A stretch of DNA of 64,000 nucleotides from Lophius americanus (GCA_037951165.1 JBBDHG010000015.1:2781501-2845500); one strand, 5' to 3'. Positions 1-11,049 are shown, counted from the stretch's first letter. Translations and numbers: made by a program. Notes: generated by a model not told the origin, from the sequence alone.

Positions 1-1300
1 ACCCCCTATAATAATATTAATATTACATAATAACAACATTAATAATCAGAAGAAATCAACAACTTCTGAATATCCAATCCAGGTAATCTTGGGTGACTGC
101 TGACTGTCGTAATATCAGTTTACTTACTGCCAATGCTTGGCAAAAAACAATGTCCACACTTTTCGCTGACATTGACAAGAAATTTCAGTCATTTAATAGG
201 TGAAACAATTAATAACCAGGTCATGCACTTCCATAAATGAAGGGACCGTAAAGACTCGAAGTGTGACAGAGACTGAAAGCCTTCAGTATCCTACAGTCAC
301 AACGAAGGGTGGTTGCATCACGCCTTTGAGCCACAGACACGTGAGCGATTTACGCAGCTGACTTAGCCATTTTGATCACGGAAAACAAACATCATACAGT
401 TAGGTCCTAAACAGACTGCAGAGCCAAACAGACTGAGGCTGCAATCATGGAGCAGAATGCATACTTAGTTCATGTAATGAGGACAATTGCTAATGAAAAG
501 CTATTATCCACTTCCAAAGCACAATCTTTATTTCCGATAAATTTTTATTTAATTAAGTTCATTTTCAAATATGTGTATTCCACATATACACTGTACACAT
601 GCATGTTATGCTGCTCACACAGCACAGCCATCTGTACCTGGGCTAACCATTTAACAGAGTTAAAGATTCGACTACTGAAAGTATTTTAAAAAAAACATTA
701 TACATGGATTGTGAGTCCAGTGAGGGACTGGATTTGCAGAAAAACGATTTCAAGCATGGACATAACTATTGATCATCAATCGTACCGTGAAATAATTTTG
801 AAACAATTCTAAGCGATACAAACTCGTTAGAAATTGCACTTAGCTCAATGAAAACACAACATCTTGAGAAAAAGTTTTACAAAAGACTTGTTCTGCAAAC
901 TATAATCACATTCATGAGGATTTGCTTCTAGTAGTTGGTTCCCTCCTCGAAAATCTTCAATTGGCTTTACCTTCATTTTATACTCAAATCATGTGTAATC
1001 ATTTTCAAATTCAGGACAAACTCTCTTGTAAACTGCAAATTAGCATCACCATAAAATAATAGTGCAAAAATACTCTCTTAGAAAATACATGCACACCCAC
1101 AGGTGAACCTTGTGCGTACATCAGTAACAATACGACAGCAGCTGCAGCATGGGGGGACAGGGGCTTCTATAAAAACAAGAGCTGAATAAACAATTTAATC
1201 CGTCTCAATATAGCAATAAGGATAGTTAGTTTTTTTTTTAGGTAAAATTCAATTTTAAAAATAGGCTGGCTGCGGTGGAATGTTTTCTTTTCTCAGATCT

Positions 1301-1326
1301 ATCCATCCATCCATCCATCCATCCAT
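1301..1326. repeat. (ATCC)n microsatellite
   Basis: About six and a half uninterrupted ATCC units, next to the 3' end of a LINE remnant; short tetranucleotide tails of this kind are common there. Confidence 0.9.
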
Positions 1327-1339
1327 CTATTTATCTTTG

Positions 1340-2065
1340 CTTATTCAAGTCAGGTTGCAGTGGCAGCAGGTTAAGAATGGTACTCAAGACCCTTTCCACA
1401 GCAACACTCTACAGCTCATCCTGGAGGATCCCAAAGTATTCCCAGGCCAGATGAGATATATAGTCCCTCAAGTGAGTTCTTGGTCTATCATGGAGTGTCT
1501 TCTGTGTCTTTCTAAGGTAGAATTTGATCCTACCTTATCTCTAAGTCCGAGCCCAGCAACCCTATGAATGAAGCTTATTTATCTCGCTTCTATCCTAGAC
1601 CTCATTCTTTCGGTCACTACACAGAGCTCAACACGATAAGTGAGGGTCGGGATGTAGATTGACTGGTAAATTGAAAGCTTTGCGTTACGACTCAGTTCTC
1701 TTTTCACCAAAACGAAACCAATAAAAAAAACATCATTACTGCTGATGCTGCTGCACCAAATCCATATCTCAATCCATTTTCCCAATAAGGCCAGAACAAG
1801 ACACCAAGAATTTTAAAACTCCTCCTCTTGAGGTGGAATCTCACCCCAAAACTGGAGGTTGGAATTCATCTGTTCCTGGCAGAGAACCATGGTCTTATAG
1901 TTGGAGGTTCTGACTCACATTCCAGCAACAAACTGCTCCGGTGCTGCTGAAGATCATGGACTGATTAACTGACTGATGAAAGCAACAAAACCACATCATC
2001 TGTAAACTGCAAAGATGCAATTCTAAGCTCCCCTCCCCAGAACTGTTTCTCTCCAAAACCACACC
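1340..2065 (-). mobile_element. LINE (non-LTR retrotransposon) reverse-transcriptase fragment
   Basis: On the minus strand, 1785-1579 encodes VKRELSRNAKLSIYQSIYIP and then TLTYRVELCVVTERMRSRI, the well-known region after the RT domain of fish LINE pol proteins. Flanking DNA on both sides continues the same element: the antisense of VVLLSS-type RT codons near 1990-2010 and of the RWRDY..LAWE tail near 1430-1480. Stops and indels are present, so it is dead. LINE clade not assigned. Confidence 0.85.
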
Positions 2066-2830
2066 GACATCACAGACACCTCTAGTGGAGCCGTGATGAC
2101 ATGATCAATAATGCTGATTGTAAACATTGGCTTTTGTATAATCCTCTAGAAATAAAAGAGGCTGTCATTTTGGAACCAAATTGGCATTTGGAAAAATCTG
2201 TCATGACAACGATAACCTCAGGAACAGAGATTTCACCTTTTCATGACCAGGTGAATGCTCAAAAAAAACTCAAGTTATCATACTTTGTTACATATAACAA
2301 GAAGAATAAAGGAGTGTATCCATCCTTAAGATGCACAGTGACATTTGGCAAAGTCCTACCACACTTGTCACATATATTTTCATGTAAATATACACACTGT
2401 AGTAGCTTATTGTCTGTAACTGTAGCAGCACCTTCAGTTTATATTCAAGGGGAAAAAAATTGTTCCAGTGGTGAAGATAAACTATATGAATTAAATATGA
2501 TGAGTTTATGAACACAGGGTGTCCACACAATAATAAAGGAAGATAATTAGTAAATGAAGCCTGTAGTGGAGTGCTGTTTTCCAGTCATAGCACACTAAAA
2601 GTGTATAAAAATATATATATTTATCTTAAATTAACATTTGAACTTGCATTTCTGTATGCTCCACTAAAATTAGTAATATTTACACCAATTTCGTTAGTTA
2701 TAACATATTTCTTACAAGGGCGCTGGAGTAAGAAAAAAAGAGAGTTTTTGATGGAACAAAACCAAAGTTTTGGGTCTCAAATACAAGTCGTCCAGTGGGA
2801 AGAAGCACTCTTTCTTGTGTATAGTGTCCC

Positions 2831-3313
2831 CTACTGGAGCTGAGAGAGACCACAGTGTTTAACGACGACTTTAGCGAGGCTGGTGTGATGCCACTGAGAA
2901 TCATTTGACAGCGGGAAGCAGCAGGTTGGTGAGAGTTTGTTTGTGTGTCTCAGCAGACACACAGTGGTTTTATTGTGCTGCTGGAGAATTTGGGAGACGT
3001 TGCTGGGATCCTTCTGTTTCTTCTCTGCGTTGTGCTGGACTAAGGCCGGCCTGTCGGTGGTCCTGCACCGTGCTTTCTTAGACAACTGGCCTGACGGCAA
3101 GTCAGCAGTGCTGGACGTCCTGCAGCTGAGTTTCCTGTCAGTGGGAGTGGACTGACCCGGCAGCTGGGCACTGCTGATTGGACACAGTGGTGTCGGAGTG
3201 AAGGGTTCAGACAGGTGCATGTGGTAGAGGCTGTTTCCTCCTGAGAGTCCGTTTTGTCGCTCCAAGGAAGGAAGGAGCTCACACACAGCAGGTGATTCTT
3301 CCTTTCGAGGACA
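2831..3313 (-). CDS. ppm1d: ppm1d exon 6, divergent C-terminal tail
   Basis: 160 codons plus TAG, beginning at CTCCTGTAG|TGTCCT in phase 0. Catalytic residues are not expected here. Homology to the human tail is weak but placed right: a CRTSSTADLPSGQLSKKAR stretch resembles human KRTLEESNSGPLMKKHRR (a nuclear-localisation-like basic patch), and ILQQHNKTTVC resembles LLHQHRKTVC. In human the protein ends CVC directly after this. Here the frame stays open for about 36 further residues, while the neighbouring frame reads CVC then TGA at the matching place. A one-base insertion near the AAAA run at about 2970-2975, real or an assembly error, would explain it. Confidence 0.75.
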   Translation of the reverse strand, partial: CPRKEESPAVCELLPSLERQNGLSGGNSLYHMHLSEPFTPTPLCPISSAQLPGQSTPTDRKLSCRTSSTADLPSGQLSKKARCRTTDRPALVQHNAEKKQKDPSNVSQILQQHNKTTVCLLRHTNKLSPTCCFPLSNDSQWHHTSLAKVVVKHCGLSQLQ

Positions 3314-6300
3314 CTACAGGAGAACAGGTGAAAAAGTAAGCACTGAGGAAGAAACCAAATTCTAACAGATTGTGAGTGAAATATCTGGTTAAATATGAAC
3401 AAAAATGTAGTGTTTTATGATTTTAAACATAACATAACACATTTATATTATTATTATTATTTATAATCTTTATAAATATTTACCAGTCATTTTGATTTGT
3501 TATTCAATTTTATTTACATTTAATCTTTTTCAGTTTATTATCTCTCTCTTTTTATTTATTTGTTTAACACTATTAGCATTTCACAATCTATTTATAAGCA
3601 ATTTATTTTGTATTATTTATCATTTTGATATTATTGTTTTATTATCATTAGTAGTAGTATACTTATTTTATGGTCTCTTTTATTCTCTCTTTTATTGTCT
3701 TAACTTTTCTCTGCATGCATTGGTCTCCAATTTCAAAAGAAATTGAATTTCAACTACTTCATTTGACCTTTTCTCTGTTAGTCAATCACCAGTAAAGCAC
3801 ACTGAATTATATTTTATTTGCGCTGAAATGCAGTATATAAATAAAGATTGACTGATTGATAGATTATTGGCCAATAGGCTTTTAAAACAACAGTTAATCA
3901 TTATCATTTAACCAAACATATGCAGGTATCTGCACACAAAGGCTGCTCGCCTTATACAGTATAGAGCATCTTTAGCTCAGCGTGGGTATTTCCTTTAATT
4001 AGGGTCTGGCAAAGGCTTAGCCAAAAGGTATCTGGTGAGGCTGCTAACCATTAGGAGCCACCTCACTGTCACTGCAGTCCATCTGCACATATACATATAT
4101 ATGTGCAGATGGACTAAGGACGTATATTAATGTCCTTAGTCCATTGGAATATAAACATTAGTGGGTTAATTATTTTAGGAGGAAATGTAACGTTGTTCTG
4201 CCTAATAGCAAATACAAATTAGGTGCAGACAGGTTATTCTACTCTTCACAGTTGGAGAGCAGCCCATCTGCAGCAAGTTCACTCCAAGGACTTTTTAAAA
4301 AATATATTTATTTTATTTAACCTTATAAAAAATTCCCACTGAGTTTGAAATCACTTGTAAGCAACTTGGAAATTGTTACAATAAAATAGACATGGTGAAA
4401 ATATATAAAACTCTCATACACTGGAAACTGTGCTCCAGGAGAATCCTTGGTCTATATTATGAACTAAGTATAGGCAAGGAAAATGAAACCATGCAAGAAA
4501 GTGTTAAACATCCAGGACAGAGCTTCAATCCAAAAACACTCATCGGGTTCATTCTTTAAATTAGACAAGTAGTGATTCTGTCACACCAATGATGTATATC
4601 CCACACATTGTGGTTCATTACTTGGAAACATTCTGAATAATCTTTTTTTTGAATGCACTTATAAAATAAAATATTGTGAGGCTATTTTCAGAACTTGTTC
4701 TGATACTGGAATCACCTGAGGAAGAGGCGTCCCAGCGCGGGATACGGAGGTCGGAGGAGTCTGGGACACCTTTGCTAAGTCGAGCAACACCTCCTCATGG
4801 TGCAGGGTGTCCTGAGGGGTACCTGGTTCCTGCAAGGCGATGACAATGGCACTGGTGTTGTCAGCGCGCAACATGCGCTGGCGCCACCGCAACAGAGCAT
4901 GGCTGACCAGCTGCTGGGCACTCGATACCCCACATGGTGCCTGCAGCATAGAAGGCGGTTATTACACTTGTAACTGCTTATACCTGCAGATGTAGAAAAA
5001 GGTGTTGCTCCCATGCTCCACTCACCATTGCCTCATCGTTGTTCTGACACATGGAGATGGCTTCTTGAGGCGGCACCATGTTCCACAGACCATCACTGGC
5101 CAGAACGATGTAGCGGTGTTTTCTGGGGTCGAGTGTCACCACACTAGTGTCCGGCTCGGGGGAAACCACAAATTCCCCACTGTAGAAGTCGTAACTCCAC
5201 AGATCACCTGTTGCACAGCAAGAACTTTACTGCAGGCACCGCTGGTCATGATTGGCACAAATTGTCAGCAATTTCCAACAAAGCTCTCTTTCACTTGTCT
5301 GAAAAGGTAGTTTGGCAAAATCAACACTTAAGAGTTTTTGATTAATTGTTAGTGATCCGTACTAACAGGCAGATATTTTTCTGTGGCTTTAGGATTTTAG
5401 TTTTTAGACTTAATACCAAGGTAAATTTTGGAATGATCTACACTCATTGATCCCATCTCAGGAACTTAAATCTCATAAGATAACTAATTTGTTCCTCTTA
5501 TGGATAAGTTTGGATTAACTTTGGGATCATAACAAATGTTGTACTTAGTTGGTGCGACCATCCTGACAGGTCTTCACTGGGACTATTCTAACAGTTGATT
5601 TTCCTACCAAGAGCTCGGGCAACTGCCAAGAAGGGTATCTGATCGATGACAGTGCTCCGACGGACCGGGCCGTTGTGACTAAGCCTCGGCCGCTTCCAGA
5701 CCACCCGATTCACACCAGATTTCTTGATCACACTGTAAGCAGATAGAGGAGGGTAAAGAAAAAGGCTTTGGATAAAGATTACACTCAGCTGATACAACTC
5801 TTTAAATTACATGTGACTCATTAATAATCAGCAGTCCATATTGACTCAATATTCTGAGCTCAGAAATAAAACAACACAAACATCCTTGCTTAAATACATA
5901 TGAACTAAATTTGTACATAATCGGACATATAGTTGGGAAGTAATGGTATTTGGGGGTTTTTTTGCAAAAAAAACTCTATCTAGGGAGCATAACATTAACA
6001 ATTACAGTAAAAAATGACAAATACATGTCAGAGCTCCTTGAGGGGGTTCCTATGAGGTATATTTGGCCTAAATTGGACCAACAGTTAGGAAGGAACAGTG
6101 TTTGGAGAACACCCCCCGTGACTAAAATATGATTTAAGTAGAATCTGTCCTTTTTTTCCACTTGTAATTGAGTGAAAAGGTTCAATCAATACTTGTCGTT
6201 TTACTAAAGCCATTTCTTTACACAAGTAACTGTTCTTTTATTTCATCACACAATGTGTGTACTTTTGCGACCTCTGCGGGCCACGTGTTGCAACACAGTC

Positions 6301-7978
6301 ACAAAGCATTTCACCTAACAGTATATTTATTTACTAGAGGAAATATATATGAACTCGTCATCTTGTCTTCTCAGATCAGAGAGATTATGAGTGTGCTCAG
6401 ATCAAGTAAGATGAATTAATGCACACATACATAGAAAATTACTTATCCAATAAATACAGAATATAATTGATTGTAGTTTAAACACATAAGGCGTGTCTTG
6501 TAAGCATAAAGCCTATCAATACAAAACTTCTTATCAGTAGAAAAACACAGACAGTAGGAGTAACATTATCTTACCTCTTTGAGGTAGATAAAATTTTGAT
6601 CTAATATTGTGCCACAGAGATTAATCTTGGTTACAATCACTTCTTTGGCATCGATAGCAGTGGTAGGTATGCTGTGTCGTGAGAATGAATAAACTGGTAC
6701 ACAGTGGGAATCAATGTAACAGCTACATTCTAATGAGTTTAGACAGGAATCTCCAAAAGTAAAGGTCACATCATTTGTAGAGTTATGATTATGTGGTTGG
6801 AGCAATGTCATCTTGGCAGCAAAAACACTCATTTCTGGGAATCAGAATAACGCTACATATCAAAAAAGATAGTTCAGAGTTAGGGAGGACAGAAGGTGAA
6901 GTCTTACCTCCCTCCAAGACCTTCGATACGCTCCCTCTCTCTGGGTAGTTCAGGTTTGTGGTCTTGTGTGACTTCCACAGCTCTGATGAAAGGAACTGCA
7001 GGGTCATCCTGGACCCCTAGAACCACTGCCGAGTCCCCCACGTGGGCTACATACATGCGGCTTCCTCTAATGACCACCACACTGGCTGTGGTGCCTGATG
7101 TGCTTGGAAGGCCTGTAAGTGTCTTTGGCCACTCAGCTGGGAAGTCAAAAAATGCACAAATAACCAACCATTGAATGCATATAACCTTCTTACTGTATTA
7201 TCCACTGAGTCAGGATGACTGTACACTGTATTAAACATTCAAAACAGCAGCAAAAATTATGGGTATTAGGTACAGTTGGAAGCAAAGTCACTAAAGCACC
7301 ATTGTATGGGATAAATTAGCAAAATATATTATATATATTAAACAAGAACAGTTAAATGGTTTGATACAACAGAGGTGAGTAATGGGGTTGTTGTTTTTTT
7401 TCGAAATATTACATAAAATGCTGCTTTCGCTGACAAATGCAACTTCAGAAATGTTCAACACTAATATGTTGAACAGACCGGTTTTCTCCCAAGACCTCCT
7501 GCAAGTATGATGCCTAGCCAGTCTGACAGAAGTCTTGAGGAATCTTAACTCAGACTTAGAGGTGAATATCTTGGTTCTCATGTGAGGAGCCCCCACGTAA
7601 ATGTAGGGCTCAACAGAAATACTGTTTGAGAATCTACTGTCCAATTCTACAAAGGTTGGCACAGTGTTTTTAAGGTTGATCTTTTATTCTTGCTCATCCA
7701 GACATACCGCTGAACATTAAAGGTTAAGTTGTTTGTGACATTGTACCACAGAGCAGCACCCTAAAAATTCTAGGTATGATCTAGGTCTTATTGGGATGTC
7801 AAACTCACAGGTGGTGGGCAAGATTAAATTGCATTCAAGACATCTTATAAAATACAGAGCAAACCAAGGTCAAAGAAAAAAATAGACAAATTAGAGCTGT
7901 ATTACAACGTTGTATTCTGAGATTTGTGGTGACTGTGGTTTTTGTGCAATATTGTAGTGGCCCATTTATAGAAATAAA

Positions 7979-8021
<43 letters not shown>

Positions 8022-9792
8022 AAGTTTGACATCCAGATGGTTTAACCATTTAGATTCTAAATGGTTCTGATCACAAAAGAATGATCATTTTGAAATATGG
8101 GCGAGTAACACTAATTGTAAATCAAGCTTTGGAGGAAGATCGATACTCGGAACTCGGAGAACGCAAACATCTGCGAAGGCACAACAGGTTTAGGAAAAAT
8201 TCAAGCAGATCTCTAGATTAATGTACGAGTTAATGACATGCTTCTAAATCAACTGACAACAACAATCTCTCTGAATAATTGTCAGCCAGTTATCTTTTGC
8301 ACCTTGTACTTTAATGTCTCTGCCCATCCCACTGAGCCCCCAGACTCAACACCAAAAGAACGTGTTTTGTCGCATCTCAAAACAGCTTATTATTTTATTT
8401 TAAATGCTGTGAAAAGTGTAACATCAACAAAATGTAATTATCTATAGGATATATCAAAACCTTTCTTTTGGTAAAGTTTTATGCAAATCCATCAATTAGT
8501 TTTAGCGTAAAATTGGTCACAAACAAACAAACAAATGCTAGGGGCTGAAAACTTAACCTCCTTCCTTGTTGGCGTAACGAAACAAAAGCCTACATGGGCT
8601 GGAGGAATGTTTTAACAACATCTGATGTGCAAAGTATGTTCACTCAGAAGGGAGGATATTCAGAATCTTGAATTAATTTGATACTTCAGTAGTTACTAAA
8701 AGTTGCAGTTTGAGTTTAATGCAGATAATGTATGTGTGCTGCGTGAAGTCTTCCGTCGATGCCTTTTATTTACACAGTTGCTGTAAACAGTTGGCATGAC
8801 CAGACATAGCCAAGCAGACACCTAATCAGACCGATGTCTCGTTTAACTGCACTGCGTTCAAATCGCAGTGTGACAGGCATTTACGAAATCTTTAATTATA
8901 CATTCTTAGCTCTGCTGCTCTAACTGCAGCTCCTTAAACAATCTTATATCTAAACATTACATAATCCCAATGAATGTATGTTTTCATCGTGACTTACATA
9001 AAAGCATGTATGTCCGGATGATCTAGATTATGGAGCTAATTATTTTCAATCAAAATACTCCCCATATATGAGATAGACTTAAAACATGCTTTATTGATCC
9101 CAAATTGGTAAATTCTCCTGGTATATCTGAACCAACTTTAGCAGCGAGATGAACTTCCAGGTTTACCGTGGTGTTCACGCAAACGTCACCCACAGGGAGA
9201 GGCCGGTATGGGGTGAAACAGTCCCCGCTGACAGTTTGTGCCAGCGGGATTACATTGTGTCCTCTCGGAGTAACTTACGGAGCTTCTTCCACATGGCATG
9301 GTGGCAGGCTACAAATCCTTTCCGTATAGCAGAGCATACCTCCCGGTCACAGTTCGACCAGAACCCCCGCTGCTTCTTGATGAACTCCCATAAATAGTCT
9401 CGCGCAAACTGCGCAGCCTCGCGACCTCCGTGTCCATCAAACACTGCGAAAAATGCCACGGAACGGCGACAGGGACCTGGCTCAGCTAGCGGCGTGCTTA
9501 GACCTCCGTGTAAACATGATTCTACTGTTTTAATATGATTTTCCAGTAGCAGAGGTTCGCATAATGAATTCGAAATGTGTGGGGACTCCACGGGTTTAGT
9601 CTTGCCGTGACACAAGTCGCCCACTGGGGATTTGACTGTGGAGAACCCCCCACTGCTTTCCTCCAGCTCATCTGATGTCGGCTCATCTTCTCCCGGCTCG
9701 GGCTCCACTATGACCTCGGTCACATCTTCCATGTATTTCCTTCCACCTTGGTCGGTAAAAACACTCACTCGCATCAATAATTCGTTTTCCAT
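2831..9792 (-). CDS. ppm1d: ppm1d (Wip1) Mg/Mn-dependent Ser/Thr phosphatase, six coding exons
   Basis: Join of 9792-9279, 7136-6908, 5732-5608, 5207-5026, 4940-4716 and 3313-2831 on the minus strand, 585 predicted residues (human about 605). All introns are GT-AG and phases match. PP2C landmarks are intact: DQGGRKYMEDV (14-24), DGHGG with metal Asp119, HVGDS (203-207), the basic flap or B-loop around NRVVWKRPRL (256-265) that is special to PPM1D, SDGLWN with Asp328, and ADNTS with metal Asp377. An acidic, proline-containing loop (EPEPGEDEP, 30-38) follows the first motif, as in mammals. Known family role: a nuclear phosphatase, induced by p53, that dephosphorylates pSQ/pTQ sites on p53, ATM, CHK1/2, H2AX and p38 and so ends the damage response. 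The start is the first ATG in frame, leaves eight residues before VSVF exactly as in human, and has A at -3 and G at +4. The C-terminal end is suspect (see exon 6). Identity is very sure; the exact C-terminus is not. Confidence 0.95.
4076..4143. repeat. Two overlapping inverted repeats in ppm1d intron 5
   Basis: An 18 bp perfect arm at 4076-4093 pairs with 4098-4115 (4 nt loop). A second 12 bp arm, 4110-4121, pairs with 4132-4143. The two hairpins share bases 4110-4115 and so cannot both form fully. Confidence 0.85.
4307..4317 (-). promoter_or_regulatory. Two overlapping AATAAA signals in ppm1d intron 5
   Basis: TTTATT at 4307-4312 and 4312-4317 on the plus strand gives two overlapping AATAAA hexamers on the transcribed strand. 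They lie about 345 nt past the stop codon reached when the exon 5 donor is ignored. They could end a short ppm1d transcript. The motif is common in AT-rich DNA, so this is suggestive only. Confidence 0.35.
4716..4940 (-). CDS. ppm1d: ppm1d exon 5
   Basis: Residues 351-425: LVSHALLRWRQRMLRADN with metal Asp377, then an acidic tail and QTPPTSVSRAGTPLPQ. The acceptor is TATGCTGCAG|GCACC, the donor CCTCAG|GTGATT, phase 0. The donor sits where human exon 5 ends (after CSTPPVK near residue 420), which supports the choice. Read-through of this donor adds 18 codons and stops at 4659-4661. Confidence 0.9.
5026..5207 (-). CDS. ppm1d: ppm1d exon 4
   Basis: Completes G290 and runs to M350: LWSYDFYSGEFVVSPEPD, then YIVLASDGLWNM with catalytic metal ligand Asp328, then AISMCQNNDEAM. 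The acceptor is CAACAG|GTGATC, the donor CAATG|GTGAGT. Intron 4 is very short (4941-5025, 85 bp). Confidence 0.94.
5608..5732 (-). CDS. ppm1d: ppm1d exon 3
   Basis: Residues 248-289. It encodes the flap region KSGVNRVVWKRPRL, then HNGPVRRSTVIDQIPFLAV and ARALG. The acceptor is a pyrimidine-rich tract ending GCTTACAG|TGTGATC, the donor CTTG|GTAGGA. This segment is nearly identical to human PPM1D. Confidence 0.94.
6908..7136 (-). CDS. ppm1d: ppm1d exon 2
   Basis: Residues 172-247, completing S248 with exon 3. It encodes EWPKTLTGLPSTSGTTASVV, the AHVGDSAVVLG metal-site strand, and VTQDHKPELPRERERIEGLGG. The acceptor is CCCAG|CTGAG at 7137/7136 and the donor GGGAG|GTAAGA at 6908/6907. Flanking introns are 2142 bp (intron 1) and 1175 bp (intron 2). 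Confidence 0.94.
7984..8019. repeat. (TA)n microsatellite in ppm1d intron 1
   Basis: An uninterrupted TA run of about 18 units. Confidence 0.95.
8456..8580. repeat. Dispersed fish repeat tail
   Basis: Contains TTATGCAAATCCATCAATTA, a short CAAACAAACAAA tract and an AACCTCCTTCC end, the layout of a very common fish repeat that ends in a (CAAA)n tract and an ACCTCC motif. A diverged relative is seen at 34117-34200. Family name not assigned. Confidence 0.5.
9081..9125 (+). repeat. Short dispersed repeat (TTTATTGATCCCAAATT type)
   Basis: CTTTATTGATCCCAAATTGG is a recurrent fish retroelement terminus. Only about 45 bp are left here; a distant relative with AATAAAGG appears near 20070. Confidence 0.4.
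9279..9792 (-). CDS. ppm1d: ppm1d exon 1 (coding part)
   Basis: Residues 1-171 plus one base. It carries VSVFTDQGGRKYMEDV, the acidic loop, a fish-specific linker (about 40-110) rich in Ser, Pro and Leu that does not align well with the mammalian proline/arginine-rich linker, then FFAVFDGHGGREAAQFA and the AIRKGF..CH.AMWKKL helix. The donor is CTCC|GTAAGT at 9279/9278. The upstream in-frame extension to 9828 begins with TTG, not ATG, and is taken as 5' UTR. Confidence 0.93.
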
Positions 9793-9903
9793 TTTTCCAG
9801 AGATAAGACGCTTTAAAATTCCTTGCAACTATTAACATAAAAATGTAGGAATGAGGAGTTAAAGGGGAGCAATGTCCAGTCTTTGTTTATGTACGAGCGT
9901 AGT

Positions 9904-9953
9904 AGGCATGCTCCAACGTCATGACGTCAGTCTCCGTCTTCCTCTAGCACGTG
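9904..9953 (-). promoter_or_regulatory. ppm1d proximal promoter: p53 half-site, CRE, E-box
   Basis: Within 112-163 bp upstream of the ppm1d ATG there is AGGCATGCTC at 9904-9913 (fits the p53 half-site RRRCWWGYYY), a perfect palindromic CRE TGACGTCA at 9922-9929, and an E-box CACGTG at 9948-9953. Mammalian PPM1D is known to be p53-induced and to respond to CREB/AP-1-type factors. Only one p53 half-site is seen, so p53 binding here is an inference. Confidence 0.55.
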
Positions 9954-11049
9954 GACGTGGCAGAGCGGATGCAGCCTTTGCCTTCTAGCGGTTCGATATT
10001 AACAACAGGTAAAAGGGAAGCGTATAACAGTGTACCCTATTTTCACACCTTTATGCACTGTAGTAACAACATACACCACAAGAAGGACATGCACAAACAC
10101 ACAAAAAAAAAACGGAAAAAAAGACCCAATTATAAATATTATTATAAAAGTGCAAACTTTTTTCTTTCTTTTTTTTTTTTTTACCATTTTATCGTTTTTT
10201 TCGAGATATAACATAAATATAATATAAAATATAACATTACTGGACAAACCCACACCAGATTCCAGTAATTGAGAGAGATATACAAAATACCATACTAGGT
10301 TCAAGAATGTGGTACAGTAGAGGTCTTTTATCATTAACCAGGTAAATGTGTTTCTAAAGTATTCTAATGTTAACAGAATCAATTTGTCATGTCTGTTTGC
10401 CTATTTCCATACAATCTGACTAAGTTTGAATTTAGTTTCCATCAGTAACTTGATATCGGAAATTTTATGTAAGGGTTGTAGTTATAAAGGTTGAAGGATG
10501 AGGAGAAACCTGAAAAATGGTGAATTTACATGCTATTAAATGCTCTGCTCTGGACTGGCCTATGAAACAAGGCAACTGGCTTTCTTTCACATTCTTTACC
10601 TTCTGTTCTTTTACTATTCTTGACCTTGTTATCTTTCACCTTCTTGTTCACCTTCTTGGCATTCTTTCAACTGTTTGATCTTCCCTTTTTATCAAGGAAG
10701 ATCAGCGTGGTTACCTTTCATATGTCCCCTTAGTTTTTGAGAGGCAAGAAGTACATATAAAAAAAGTAATTGATTGAAATAAACTATAACCCAATCTCAG
10801 TATTATTTATAAAATAATTTTTATAACGTCCCTGGATAAAAATCCCATCATTGAAGTTTAGATTATGCTCCAACAGCGACATCTACAGGGTGAGCAAGGT
10901 GAAAGGCAGTCAGTGTGAAAGAGAGAGTGGGGGGCAGATTTCATTATCTTTCCCTGTAGGCGGGATCTACTCGATCAATTTAATGTGTTTTCGATATGCT
11001 TCTTTTATTCGAGCGAACCTGCTATTGAGATTCCAACAACTTTACTCCA

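Larger units (their letters stand above)
1..2830. other. Region 3' of ppm1d: 3' UTR/intergenic
   Basis: No coding exon recognised. It will contain the ppm1d 3' UTR on the minus strand. The nearest canonical minus-strand AATAAA found downstream are near 526-531 and 543-548, so the true poly(A) site is uncertain. A LINE remnant occupies about 1340-2065. Confidence 0.6.

Noticed and set aside
2937..3402. Other open frames over ppm1d exon 6 (both strands)
   Set aside because: They are shadows of the exon 6 frame; only the minus-strand frame from 3313 has PPM1D-like motifs and a matching splice phase.
4659..4949. Exon 5 ORF ending at 4659 as the normal ppm1d C-terminus
   Set aside because: The donor CCTCAG|GTGATT sits at the human exon 5/6 boundary and a matching acceptor plus a PPM1D-like tail exists at 3313, so the stop is more likely intronic; kept only as a possible isoform.
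7291..7662. 123-codon minus-strand frame in ppm1d intron 1
   Set aside because: No recognisable domain, no splice or promoter context, and the composition is like its non-coding surroundings.
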